Shown in pieces: positions 8,591 to 16,179 of a DNA stretch of 64,000 nucleotides (position 1 is its first letter; every line of letters starts with the position of its first letter). This DNA is from CAZFVY01 sp964522665. Lineage in GTDB: Bacteria; Verrucomicrobiota; Verrucomicrobiia; Limisphaerales; CAZFVY01. The stretch is from the NCBI GenBank assembly GCA_964522665.1, contig CAZFVY010000002.1, forward strand, positions 87,473 through 151,472. Reading direction: 5' to 3'. The notes under the pieces are model-generated. The model was not told the origin of the DNA and searched no databases. It saw only the letters and a list, made by a program, of their open reading frames with translations. A program made the translations under genes and the position numbers.

Positions 8591-10407
8591 TGCCCGACTC
8601 CCCTGCCCCCGTCGTCCCGACCTCCCCATCCATCGGCGCGTCGCCATCCAACCGCCTGCCGCTGCGCGGCTGGGCCGTCGAACTGGCCCGGCGCTGGAAC
8701 AGCGGCGCCTACTCGCTCTTCATTCTGCACGGAAATATTTTCGACCTCTTTCCGATTCAGAATGGGCCGACGGTGCAATACGCGCCGCTTAAGACGTTTC
8801 TTGCCCGCCGACTGTTCGCCCAGCGCTCCTTTTTGCTTTTCTACGACATCGGCGACGGCCTCACTTTTGGCTCGCCGGACATGCAGTCGCGGTTCTTCCA
8901 GTGGTTGGAGGTCTTCGATCAGGTCGAGCACACCAACCTCCATCAAGAAGGGCCACCCCGCGATTTTATCCGGTTGGCCCAATTGCTGCGGCGTTTTTTC
9001 CTGCAACCGGGCGACAGTCCCAGCGGGATGAGCGGCGTCACCCTGATCATCGATTATCCCGAAAAGATCGTCCCCGCCTCGGAGGAAGCCGGCGCCAGTC
9101 AGGAGGAACGGATGGCGCTCGTGACGCTGCTGAAATGGGCGGCCTCACCCGAGCTTCGCCGCCTGGATATTGGCCTGCTGCTCGTCACCGAGTCTTCCGC
9201 GGAACTGCACAGCGACCTGCTCCAAAACCCGCACCTCGCGCAAATCAGCGTGGGCCTGCCCGACGCGGAGGAGCGTGGGCGTTTCCTTGAATCCGGCTGG
9301 TTGGAAAAAATGGCCGGTGGTCGGGCCTTGAGCCAGTGGAGCGACCTCGCCACGGCGGATTTGGCCGATCGCACGGCCGGGCTTAATTTGCTCCGGGTTC
9401 AACACCTGCTTTCCGAAGCCGCCCGCAATGACATCCGGTTGACCGTCGAGTACGTCGCGACCGCCAAAAAACAACTGATTGAGGAATACTGCCAAGGTTT
9501 GGTCCGGTTCAAGGAACCAAAACCGGCCTTGAATCTCGACGTCGTTGCCACCCATACCGCCGCCAAGGCAAAACTCCGCGAACTCGCGTGGCTGATCAAG
9601 AATAACAAACGCGACGTGCTCGAGCGTGGCGTCCTGCTGCCCGGGCGCGTCGGCGTCGGCAAGTCGTTCCTGGTGGAATGCTTCGCGAGCGAATGCGGAC
9701 TGCCGGTCATGGAGATTGGCGATTTTCGGTCCAAGTGGGTCGGCGACACCGAACGCCAGCAAACCCGAATACTCATGACGATTCGGGCGCTCGGTCCGGT
9801 CATTGTGGTGGTGGATGAAGCCGATGCCGTTTTTGGGAACCGCGAGGCCGACGGCGACAGCGGGGTCTCGGGACGAGTCTTCGCGGCATTCGCCGCGCAT
9901 ATCGGCGATAATTCGCTGCGGGGCCGCGAACTTTGGATCGCCATGACTTCGCGTCCCGATCTCCTGGCCATCGATATGCGCCGGCAGGGACGCTTCGGTC
10001 TTTGCATCCCGCTCTTTCCGGCGCAGGGGCCGGACGACGTCGTCACGCTTTTCACGACGATCGCCAAGCTGCAAAAAATCACGCTGGGCGAACCGGTCAA
10101 AACCTTTATCCGCGACACGCTGGGGACTCGACCGCTGACCGGCAGCGACGTGGAATCGATCCTCATTCGCGCCAAGGAGCGCGCCGTCCTGGCGGGCCGC
10201 GATCTCGACGTGCAATTGCAGGACACGGAAGAGGCGGTCAATTCGTTCATCGACCCGCTCGACGCCGACCTTCTGGCGCTCCAGGAACTGGCCGCGGTGC
10301 TGGCCTGTTCCGACCGGCGTTTTCTGCCCGAAGTCTATCGCCACGCGGACCGCGCCGCCCTGCTTGAGGACTTCGCGGCGCGCAAACTGCGGGTCAGCCG
10401 ACGATAG
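8590..10407 (+). CDS. AAA+ ATPase with degenerate N-terminal ATPase-like domain (Ycf46-like architecture)
   Basis: 605 residues. The C-terminal half is a classic AAA domain: Walker A GRVGVGKS at about residues 352-359, the pore-loop-like region FRSKWVGDTERQ, Walker B VIVVVDEADAVF near 410, sensor-1 MTSRPD, and arginine-finger-like MRRQGRF near 465. The first ~330 residues hold a P-loop-like fold without a Walker A. It has ILHGNIFDLF, a Walker-B-like VTLIIDYPEKI and a sensor-like LLLVTESSAEL. This tandem plan recalls Ycf46-type AAA proteins. It is translationally coupled to the membrane coiled-coil protein upstream and closes the pspA operon. The partner or substrate is unknown; extraction or disassembly of PspA polymers is a reasonable hypothesis by analogy with Vps4 and ESCRT-III. 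Confidence 0.85.
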   Translation: MPDSPAPVVPTSPSIGASPSNRLPLRGWAVELARRWNSGAYSLFILHGNIFDLFPIQNGPTVQYAPLKTFLARRLFAQRSFLLFYDIGDGLTFGSPDMQSRFFQWLEVFDQVEHTNLHQEGPPRDFIRLAQLLRRFFLQPGDSPSGMSGVTLIIDYPEKIVPASEEAGASQEERMALVTLLKWAASPELRRLDIGLLLVTESSAELHSDLLQNPHLAQISVGLPDAEERGRFLESGWLEKMAGGRALSQWSDLATADLADRTAGLNLLRVQHLLSEAARNDIRLTVEYVATAKKQLIEEYCQGLVRFKEPKPALNLDVVATHTAAKAKLRELAWLIKNNKRDVLERGVLLPGRVGVGKSFLVECFASECGLPVMEIGDFRSKWVGDTERQQTRILMTIRALGPVIVVVDEADAVFGNREADGDSGVSGRVFAAFAAHIGDNSLRGRELWIAMTSRPDLLAIDMRRQGRFGLCIPLFPAQGPDDVVTLFTTIAKLQKITLGEPVKTFIRDTLGTRPLTGSDVESILIRAKERAVLAGRDLDVQLQDTEEAVNSFIDPLDADLLALQELAAVLACSDRRFLPEVYRHADRAALLEDFAARKLRVSRR

Positions 10408-10495
10408 AAAAACTGAATTCTCCATCAGTGAAGGACATCGGGCAAACCCAGCTTTTTGCTTTCTTCATACCTTCAAAACCCTCCATGCTGGCGGC

Positions 10496-11353
10496 ATGGT
10501 AGAGCTTTCCCCCGAGGAAATTCGTCGCACGGTTCAGGCGGCGTTGGCGGAGGACGTTGGGAGCGGCGACGCGACGACGCTGGCCACCGTTCCCGCAACA
10601 GCGTCGGCCGCGGCACAAATGGTGGCCCGGGAGGCTCTAGTGGTGGCTGGCATCGCCCTCGCCGAAGCGGCGTTTCGTGAGCTCTCCGGTGAGGTCGTCG
10701 TTCAGTACCATTCACGTGACGGTGACACGGTCGCCGCCGGCCAAGCTCTGCTCGAAATCCGCGGACCGGCCCAAGCGATCCTCACGGCGGAGAGAGTCGC
10801 GCTCAATTTTGTCCAGCGCCTGTCGGGAATCGCGACCTTAACCGCGCGCTTCGTGGAAGCGGTTCGTGGCGCCGGCGCGCAAATCCTCGATACCCGCAAG
10901 ACGACTCCCGGTTGGCGCCGATTGGAGAAGTACGCCGTGACATGCGGTGGCGGACAAAACCATCGCTGCGGGCTTTACGACCTGATTCTAATCAAAGACA
11001 ACCATTTGGCGGCGCTCCGCAACGAGACTCCCAACGCGATCGCCGCGGCCGTTCAGCGCGCCCGTACCCATTTCCCCCAACTGCGGGTCGAAGTCGAGGC
11101 GGACACCTTGACTCAAGTGGAACAGGCGACTTCCGCCGGCGCGGACATCATCTTGCTCGACAATATGACGATTGACGAATTGCGCGCGGCGGTCGCGCTG
11201 GTGGGCAAGCGCGCGAAGACCGAAGCGAGTGGCGGGGTCAATCTCAAGACCGTCCGCGCCATCGCCGAAACGGGGGTTGATTACATCTCCGTCGGCACGC
11301 TCACCCATTCCGCCCCGGCGGTCGATATCGGATTGGACTTTCTTCCCGCATGA
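10496..11353 (+). CDS. nadC: Nicotinate-nucleotide pyrophosphorylase (quinolinate phosphoribosyltransferase)
   Basis: 285 residues. It converts quinolinate and PRPP to nicotinate mononucleotide in de novo NAD synthesis. Diagnostic blocks are LDTRKTTPGWRRLEKYAV, GGGQNHRCGLYDLILIKDNH, EVEADTLTQVEQA, IILLDNMT and EASGGVNLKTVRAIAETGVD, which together hold the substrate-binding Arg, His and Lys residues. The ATG at 10496 (MVELSPEEIRR) matches the family N terminus. The frame is open further upstream into the AAA+ gene, but that part has no homology-like features. The stop overlaps birA as ATGA. Confidence 0.97.
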   Translation: MVELSPEEIRRTVQAALAEDVGSGDATTLATVPATASAAAQMVAREALVVAGIALAEAAFRELSGEVVVQYHSRDGDTVAAGQALLEIRGPAQAILTAERVALNFVQRLSGIATLTARFVEAVRGAGAQILDTRKTTPGWRRLEKYAVTCGGGQNHRCGLYDLILIKDNHLAALRNETPNAIAAAVQRARTHFPQLRVEVEADTLTQVEQATSAGADIILLDNMTIDELRAAVALVGKRAKTEASGGVNLKTVRAIAETGVDYISVGTLTHSAPAVDIGLDFLPA

Positions 11354-12333
11354 CGATTGACGCGCAAATCCTGACGGCGCTGCGGACCGCCGGAAGAGAC
11401 TCGGTTTCCGGGTCCGAAATCGCGCAACAATTGGGCCTCAGCCGCGCGGCCGTCTGGGCGCGAATCCAGGAACTGCGCTCCCTCGGCTACGACATCGAAG
11501 CCAGCCCGCATCGCGGCTACCGCCTCATCAGCGTCCCCGATGTCTTGCACGGCGATGATCTGCTCTCCCGCCTAGGCTCCACCCAGGTCATCGGGCGCGA
11601 TATCCGCGTCTTCCAGGAAACCAACTCGACCAATGACGTCGTGGAGAAACTGGCGCGCGATGGCGTACGCGAGGGGGTCGTGGTCTTCGCGGAAGCGCAG
11701 ACCAAAGGGCGTGGACGCCTCGGCCGCAAATGGGTATCACCCGCGCGCAAGGGCCTCTGGTTTTCGATCCTTCTCCGGCCCAACATTCGCCTCCAAGCAG
11801 CGACTCAAATAACCGTGGCGGCGGCCACGGCCCTCGCCCGCGCCATCCGGCAAACGGCCGGGATCGAACCCGAAATCAAGTGGCCCAACGACATTTTGCT
11901 GAACGGGAAAAAGGCGGCGGGAATTCTTACTGAATTGAGCGCGGAGTTGGATCACGTAAAGAGCGTTATTCTCGGGATTGGCGTCGATGTGAATTTGAAC
12001 GCCGGCGATCTGCCCGCTGACCTGCGAAAACTGGCCACTTCAATCAAGATCGAGACCGGCCGCCACCTGGCGCGGGCGGATTTGGCTGTCGCGATCCTTC
12101 AGGAATTGGATCGCGATTACGCCCGAATAGGCGCTGGTGACTTCGAAGCGGTCGCGGACGAATGGGAAGCGCAATGCGCGACGCTTGGCCGCCCCGTCAT
12201 ACTTCGCGTCGGCGAGCGTGAAATTCGCGGCCAAGCCGAGTCACTCGACCCCGACGGCGCGCTCCTACTGCGGACCGAGCATGGCCGCCTGGAACGAATC
12301 ACCGGCGGCGACGTCACTTTCGAAAAACCATGA
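11350..12333 (+). CDS. birA: Biotin-[acetyl-CoA carboxylase] ligase with N-terminal HTH (bifunctional BirA)
   Basis: 327 residues. An N-terminal winged HTH (about residues 1-60; SGSEIAQQLGLSRAAVWARI) is followed by the ligase domain. There TKGRGRLGRKW forms the biotinyl-AMP binding loop and EIKWPNDILLNGKKAAGIL is the conserved core. The C-terminal SH3-like domain is present (DPDGALLLRTEHG). It attaches biotin to the BCCP of acetyl-CoA carboxylase, and HTH-bearing versions also repress biotin genes. No biotin biosynthetic gene is in the window. The start and stop both overlap neighbours by four bases. Confidence 0.96.
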   Translation: MTIDAQILTALRTAGRDSVSGSEIAQQLGLSRAAVWARIQELRSLGYDIEASPHRGYRLISVPDVLHGDDLLSRLGSTQVIGRDIRVFQETNSTNDVVEKLARDGVREGVVVFAEAQTKGRGRLGRKWVSPARKGLWFSILLRPNIRLQAATQITVAAATALARAIRQTAGIEPEIKWPNDILLNGKKAAGILTELSAELDHVKSVILGIGVDVNLNAGDLPADLRKLATSIKIETGRHLARADLAVAILQELDRDYARIGAGDFEAVADEWEAQCATLGRPVILRVGEREIRGQAESLDPDGALLLRTEHGRLERITGGDVTFEKP

Positions 12334-13133
12334 TCCTGCTCTTAGACATCGGCAATACCCATACGCACGTTGGCATCGGCGACCGAGACCGGGTTCTGAG
12401 CCACGTCAATTTGCCGACACCGGCCTGGTTTCAGAATCGCATCGGGCCGTTGCTCGCGAAACAATCCCACGGGCTGGTTTTGGAAGGAGCGGTGATTTGC
12501 AGCGTGGTGCCGCGCGCAACGAAGGCCGCCGTGCGACTCATCGCCGCACGTTACGGCCTAGCGGCGCTTCAGTTGGGCCCGGAGACATTGGCCGGGATCG
12601 GGATTGAATATCCCAAGCCTGAAACGATCGGTCCGGACCGTCTCGCCAACGCCGTCGCCGTCGCTCACCATTTCGGGGCGCCGGCGGTCGTGGTCGATTT
12701 TGGCACGGCAGTCACCTTTGACGTGGTTGACGCCAAGCGAAATTACGTTGGCGGCATCATCGCGCCCGGATTATCGGCGATGACCAGCTACCTCCACGAG
12801 AAGACGGCCCTCCTGCCCGCGATTGAAATCCGGGAAACCACGGCGGTGATTGGCAAGAATACGGAAGAGGCGATGCTGATCGGAGCGGTGCATGGGTACC
12901 GCGGATTGATCCGCGGACTGCTGGGCGAACTGAAACAGACGCTAAAGGCCCGCCGCCTACCGATCGTCGCGACCGGCGGCTACGCCGAAATTATCGCGGC
13001 GGGAATGCCCGAGATTACCGCCGTCGAACCGCTGCTGACGCTGGAGGGATTGCGACTCACCTGGCAAGCGGTAGGTTCACCGGCGCCGGGGGCCCGGCCA
13101 CGGCGGCGGGCGCGCGTCCAAACGGGGTCTTGA
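12330..13133 (+). CDS. coaX: Type III pantothenate kinase
   Basis: 267 residues of the ASKHA-fold CoaX family, which phosphorylates pantothenate in the first step of CoA synthesis. The ATP phosphate-1 motif DIGNTHTHVGI is at residues 5-15, PDRLANAVA near 104, and the phosphate-2 motif VVDFGTAVTFDVV near 125. GGIIAPGLSAM follows. The TGGYAEII motif lies near the C terminus. The gene follows birA directly, an arrangement common in many bacteria. The last ~15 residues are an Arg-rich tail that is probably not functional. Confidence 0.96.
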   Translation: MILLLDIGNTHTHVGIGDRDRVLSHVNLPTPAWFQNRIGPLLAKQSHGLVLEGAVICSVVPRATKAAVRLIAARYGLAALQLGPETLAGIGIEYPKPETIGPDRLANAVAVAHHFGAPAVVVDFGTAVTFDVVDAKRNYVGGIIAPGLSAMTSYLHEKTALLPAIEIRETTAVIGKNTEEAMLIGAVHGYRGLIRGLLGELKQTLKARRLPIVATGGYAEIIAAGMPEITAVEPLLTLEGLRLTWQAVGSPAPGARPRRRARVQTGS

Positions 13134-13164
13134 GCTTGGATTGCCGGAATGGCAAGGTGGCCGG

Positions 13165-13986
13165 GTGTCATCGAATCGCATTATCGAACGCTTTGCCCGG
13201 CTCGGGCGTGAGCGGCAAAAGGGACTCATCGCCTACATCGGCGCCGGCGATCCAAACCTTGAGACCACGCGGCGCCTGGGAATCGCCTTTGATCATGCCG
13301 GGGTGGACGTGCTCGAGCTTGGCGTCCCGTTCAGTGACCCGCTGGCCGACGGTCTGGTAAATCAGCTAGCCGCGCAACGCGGGTTGGAGTCGGGGACGAC
13401 CCCACCGAAGGCGCTGGAATGCGTCCGCGCGATCCGCGAGGCTTCGTCCGTCCCCATTGTTCTCTATATCTATTTCAATCTGATGCATCGTTTCGGATTG
13501 GAGAAATTCATCCGCGCGGCCGCCGAAGCGGGGGTCGATGGCCTGCTGGCGCTGGACTTGCCCCCGGAAGAATCCGAGAATTACGAAAGCTTGATGCGGG
13601 ACGCGGGTTTATGCGTGATCTACCTCGTGGCGCCGACGACCCCGGATGAGCGGATCGAACTGATTGTGAAACGCGGCTCCGGCTTCATCTACTATGTCTC
13701 CCGCGAAGGCGTTACCGGAATGCAGTCGAAGATCGCATCGAGCCTGCCCCTCATGACGGCGAAGATCAAAAGCCACACGAAACTTCCGGTCGCGGTAGGC
13801 TTTGGAATCTCCAATCCGGAACAGGCGCGCGACGTGGCCGCCCAGGCGGACGCCATCGTCGTCGGCAGCGCCATTGTCAATCAAATCGCCCAGTACGGTC
13901 AAAGCCCGGAGCTGGTCGAACGAGTGACCGAATTCGTCCGCCGGCTGGCCGAAGCCGTGAAGCCACCCGCGGCGCGGGCCGCTTGA
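13165..13986 (+). CDS. trpA: Tryptophan synthase alpha chain
   Basis: 273 residues. It cleaves indole-3-glycerol phosphate to indole for the beta chain. The PROSITE-type signature LELGVPFSDPLADG, the catalytic Asp/Glu context, FIYYVSREGVTGM, VAVGFGISNPEQ and VVGSAIVNQI are all present. I chose the GTG at 13165 (MSSNRIIERFARL), preceded by AAGGTGG at 13154-13160, over an in-frame TTG at 13141, because it gives the usual family length. No other trp gene is in the window, so trpA sits apart in a mixed cofactor operon. The stop overlaps the methyltransferase ATG (TGATG). Confidence 0.95.
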   Translation: MSSNRIIERFARLGRERQKGLIAYIGAGDPNLETTRRLGIAFDHAGVDVLELGVPFSDPLADGLVNQLAAQRGLESGTTPPKALECVRAIREASSVPIVLYIYFNLMHRFGLEKFIRAAAEAGVDGLLALDLPPEESENYESLMRDAGLCVIYLVAPTTPDERIELIVKRGSGFIYYVSREGVTGMQSKIASSLPLMTAKIKSHTKLPVAVGFGISNPEQARDVAAQADAIVVGSAIVNQIAQYGQSPELVERVTEFVRRLAEAVKPPAARAA

Positions 13987-14993
13987 TGGAAGCCGCTCCC
14001 AAATCGCGCGCGCCGCGCAACCGAACCTTGACCCTGACCGGCGACGAGCTCTCGCGTTACGCCGCGAAGCTCCTCCAGCCACCACTGCCGGCGCGTCAGG
14101 CGCAGTGGGTGAATCGTATTTTATGCGCGGAGATGTCCGCGGTTTGCCCTTTGCTCGCGCCGGCGTCGGTCGATTTGCTCATCCTCGATCCCCCGTACAA
14201 TCTCGATAAATCGTTCGCGGACGAGAAATTTCGCGAGCTATCGACGGCGGAGTACGAGCGCCACTTCGAGGCGTGGTTAACGCCTCTGCTCCCTTGTCTC
14301 AAACCGACGGCGAGCCTCTACGTCTGTGGCGATTGGAAATCATCGACCGCGCTGCAACGGGTCCTGGAACGGCACGCGCGCGTACGCAACCGTATCACCT
14401 GGGAGCGAGAAAAGGGGCGCGGGGCGCGGGCCAACTGGAAGAACTCCAGCGAAGACATCTGGTTCTGCACGATGTCGAATGATTATTATTTCAACGTCGA
14501 AGCCGTCAAATTGAAACGCCGGGTCATCGCGCCGTACAAAGTCGATGGCCAGCCAAAAGATTGGGCGCGGACCGACGCGGGCGATTTTCGCCTGACCCAC
14601 CCGTCCAACCTTTGGACCGACCTAACGATTCCATTCTGGTCGATGCCGGAAAACACCGAACACCCGACCCAAAAGCCCGAAAAGCTCATCGCAAAACTAA
14701 TCCTGGCCAGCTCACGGGAAGGTGACTTGATCCTGGACCCGTTCCTCGGCTCCGGCACGACCGCCGCGGTCGCGAGAAAATTGGGTCGCAACGTCATCGG
14801 CATCGAGCAAAACAAACGTTACGCCTGCCTGGCGGCAAAGCGTTTCGAGCTCGCGGCCGGGAACGCCAGCATCCAAGGCTACGCGGACGGTGTCTTCTGG
14901 GAGCGCAACACCCTGGCGGCGCAACCTCGCGACGACCGACGCCGTCGAGGCCAAACCACATTTGAGCAGGAACCACTGCAATTAATCGGCTGA
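13986..14993 (+). CDS. Site-specific DNA methyltransferase, beta class (probably N6-adenine)
   Basis: 335 residues. Motif IV LLILDPPYNLDKSF precedes motif X (HPTQKPEKLIAKLILASS) and motif I (LILDPFLGSGTTAAVARKLGRNVIGIE). This is the IV-TRD-X-I order of beta-class enzymes such as CcrM and HinfI methylase. DPPY is the usual adenine-N6 form. The region between, from about residue 110 to 210, should hold target recognition. No restriction gene is adjacent; the gene is locked by overlap between trpA and a nucleotidyltransferase, so it is an orphan methylase and more likely epigenetic or housekeeping than defensive. The recognition sequence is unknown. ATG 13986 is preferred over TTG 13983. Confidence 0.93.
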   Translation: MEAAPKSRAPRNRTLTLTGDELSRYAAKLLQPPLPARQAQWVNRILCAEMSAVCPLLAPASVDLLILDPPYNLDKSFADEKFRELSTAEYERHFEAWLTPLLPCLKPTASLYVCGDWKSSTALQRVLERHARVRNRITWEREKGRGARANWKNSSEDIWFCTMSNDYYFNVEAVKLKRRVIAPYKVDGQPKDWARTDAGDFRLTHPSNLWTDLTIPFWSMPENTEHPTQKPEKLIAKLILASSREGDLILDPFLGSGTTAAVARKLGRNVIGIEQNKRYACLAAKRFELAAGNASIQGYADGVFWERNTLAAQPRDDRRRRGQTTFEQEPLQLIG

Positions 14994-15007
14994 AACCCGC
15001 ACGATTC

Positions 15008-16147
15008 ATGAAGAAGAAATCCCCCTCCAGCGACCGTTTTGTAATCATTATGGCCGGCGGCCGCGGCGAACGATTCTGGCCAGTCAGCCGCGAGAAGACG
15101 CCGAAACAGTTGATCAAACTGCTCTCAGACCGCTCGCTGCTCCAACAGGCCGTGGATCGGGTGCTCCCACTCGTCCCACTGCAGAATCTGCTCATCATCA
15201 CCAACGCCGCGCAGGCGGCGGCGGTCCGCAAGCAGCTCCCCAAATTGCCAAAGGAAAACGTGATCGCCGAACCCGTCGGTCGAGATACCTGCGCCGCCGT
15301 GACGCTCGGAGCCGCGCTCGTCGGCGCCCGGTCAACGACCGGCGTAATGGCCGTCCTCCCGGCGGATCATCTCATTCCCGACGAGAAGAAATTTCAGCAA
15401 GCGCTGGCGGACGCCTTTGACCTCGCTAGCCGCGGCCAAGTCATCGTTACCATCGGAATCAAGCCGACCGAGCCGGCGACTGGGTACGGATACATCCGTG
15501 TCGGCGACCCGTTGCCCCCGCCGCACGGGGTGAAGCCGTACAAGACTACGTTCTTTAAGGCGGAACAATTCGTTGAAAAACCGCAGCACGAAAAGGCGGT
15601 CGAATACCTGAACAGCGGCCACTATCGCTGGAACGCGGGGATGTTCATCTGGTCGTTCGTAACAATTACGGAAGGGCTCCAGAAGCATCAGCCTGAAATG
15701 TTCGCGGCCTGCCAGCGTTGGTTCAAGGCCGCAAGCACGCCCAAGCTCGCCAAGGTCCTCGCCAAGGTCCTCGCCAAGGAATACCCAGAGATCAAAAAAG
15801 TATCGATTGATTTCGCGCTCATGGAGCACGCGCACAACGTCGTAGTGGCGGACGGGACTTTTGGCTGGGACGACCTCGGGTCATGGAACGCCCTGGCGCG
15901 GCACATCAAGGCGGACGCCGAAGGCAACTGCGCCGTCGCCGATTTCATTCACGTGGACGCCGCCCGCAATCTTATTTTTGACGCGCGGACAAGAGGCCGC
16001 ACGCCCATCGCCGTGGTCGGCCTGCGCGACTCCGTGATTGTCCAAACGGACGACGCCCTGCTCGTCGCCCACAAAAGTCAGACCCAAAAGATCAAGGAAC
16101 TCGTCACCAAATTGGCCGCCAATCCAAAGTACAAGCGTCTGGTCTGA
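15008..16147 (+). CDS. Mannose-1-phosphate guanylyltransferase
   Basis: 379 residues. It makes GDP-mannose from mannose-1-phosphate and GTP for glycans and polysaccharides. The nucleotidyltransferase signature MAGGRGERFWPVSREKTPKQ is near residue 17. EPVGRDTCAAV, LPADHLIPDE, FVEKPQHEKA, WNAGMFIW and FGWDDLGSWNAL are typical of the GMP/ManC family. It lacks the phosphomannose isomerase C-terminal extension found in bifunctional ManC. The coding sequence contains a 12-base tandem repeat around 15745-15780 that adds an AKVL unit. It is the last gene of the operon that starts with nadC, 14 bases after the methyltransferase. Confidence 0.95.
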   Translation: MKKKSPSSDRFVIIMAGGRGERFWPVSREKTPKQLIKLLSDRSLLQQAVDRVLPLVPLQNLLIITNAAQAAAVRKQLPKLPKENVIAEPVGRDTCAAVTLGAALVGARSTTGVMAVLPADHLIPDEKKFQQALADAFDLASRGQVIVTIGIKPTEPATGYGYIRVGDPLPPPHGVKPYKTTFFKAEQFVEKPQHEKAVEYLNSGHYRWNAGMFIWSFVTITEGLQKHQPEMFAACQRWFKAASTPKLAKVLAKVLAKEYPEIKKVSIDFALMEHAHNVVVADGTFGWDDLGSWNALARHIKADAEGNCAVADFIHVDAARNLIFDARTRGRTPIAVVGLRDSVIVQTDDALLVAHKSQTQKIKELVTKLAANPKYKRLV

Positions 16148-16155
16148 CGGACAAA

Positions 16156-16179
16156 CGTCCCGGGCTTTACTCCGGGACG
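16156..16179. terminator. Hairpin between convergent genes (possible bidirectional terminator)
   Basis: CGTCCCGG and CCGGGACG form a perfect 8-base stem around an 8-base loop. It lies just after the guanylyltransferase stop and overlaps the TAA stop of the opposing sugar dehydrogenase gene. There is no clear U-tract on either side, so it may act with Rho or as an mRNA end-stabiliser. Confidence 0.45.

Noticed and set aside
9145..10425. 426-residue open frame on the minus strand opposite the AAA+ gene
   Set aside because: It is a GC-rich shadow; the plus-strand frame holds intact AAA motifs and the minus product has no recognisable pattern.
13986..14993. DNA methyltransferase as part of a restriction or defence system
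   Set aside because: It overlaps trpA and precedes a sugar nucleotidyltransferase; no nuclease, helicase or other defence gene lies within the window.
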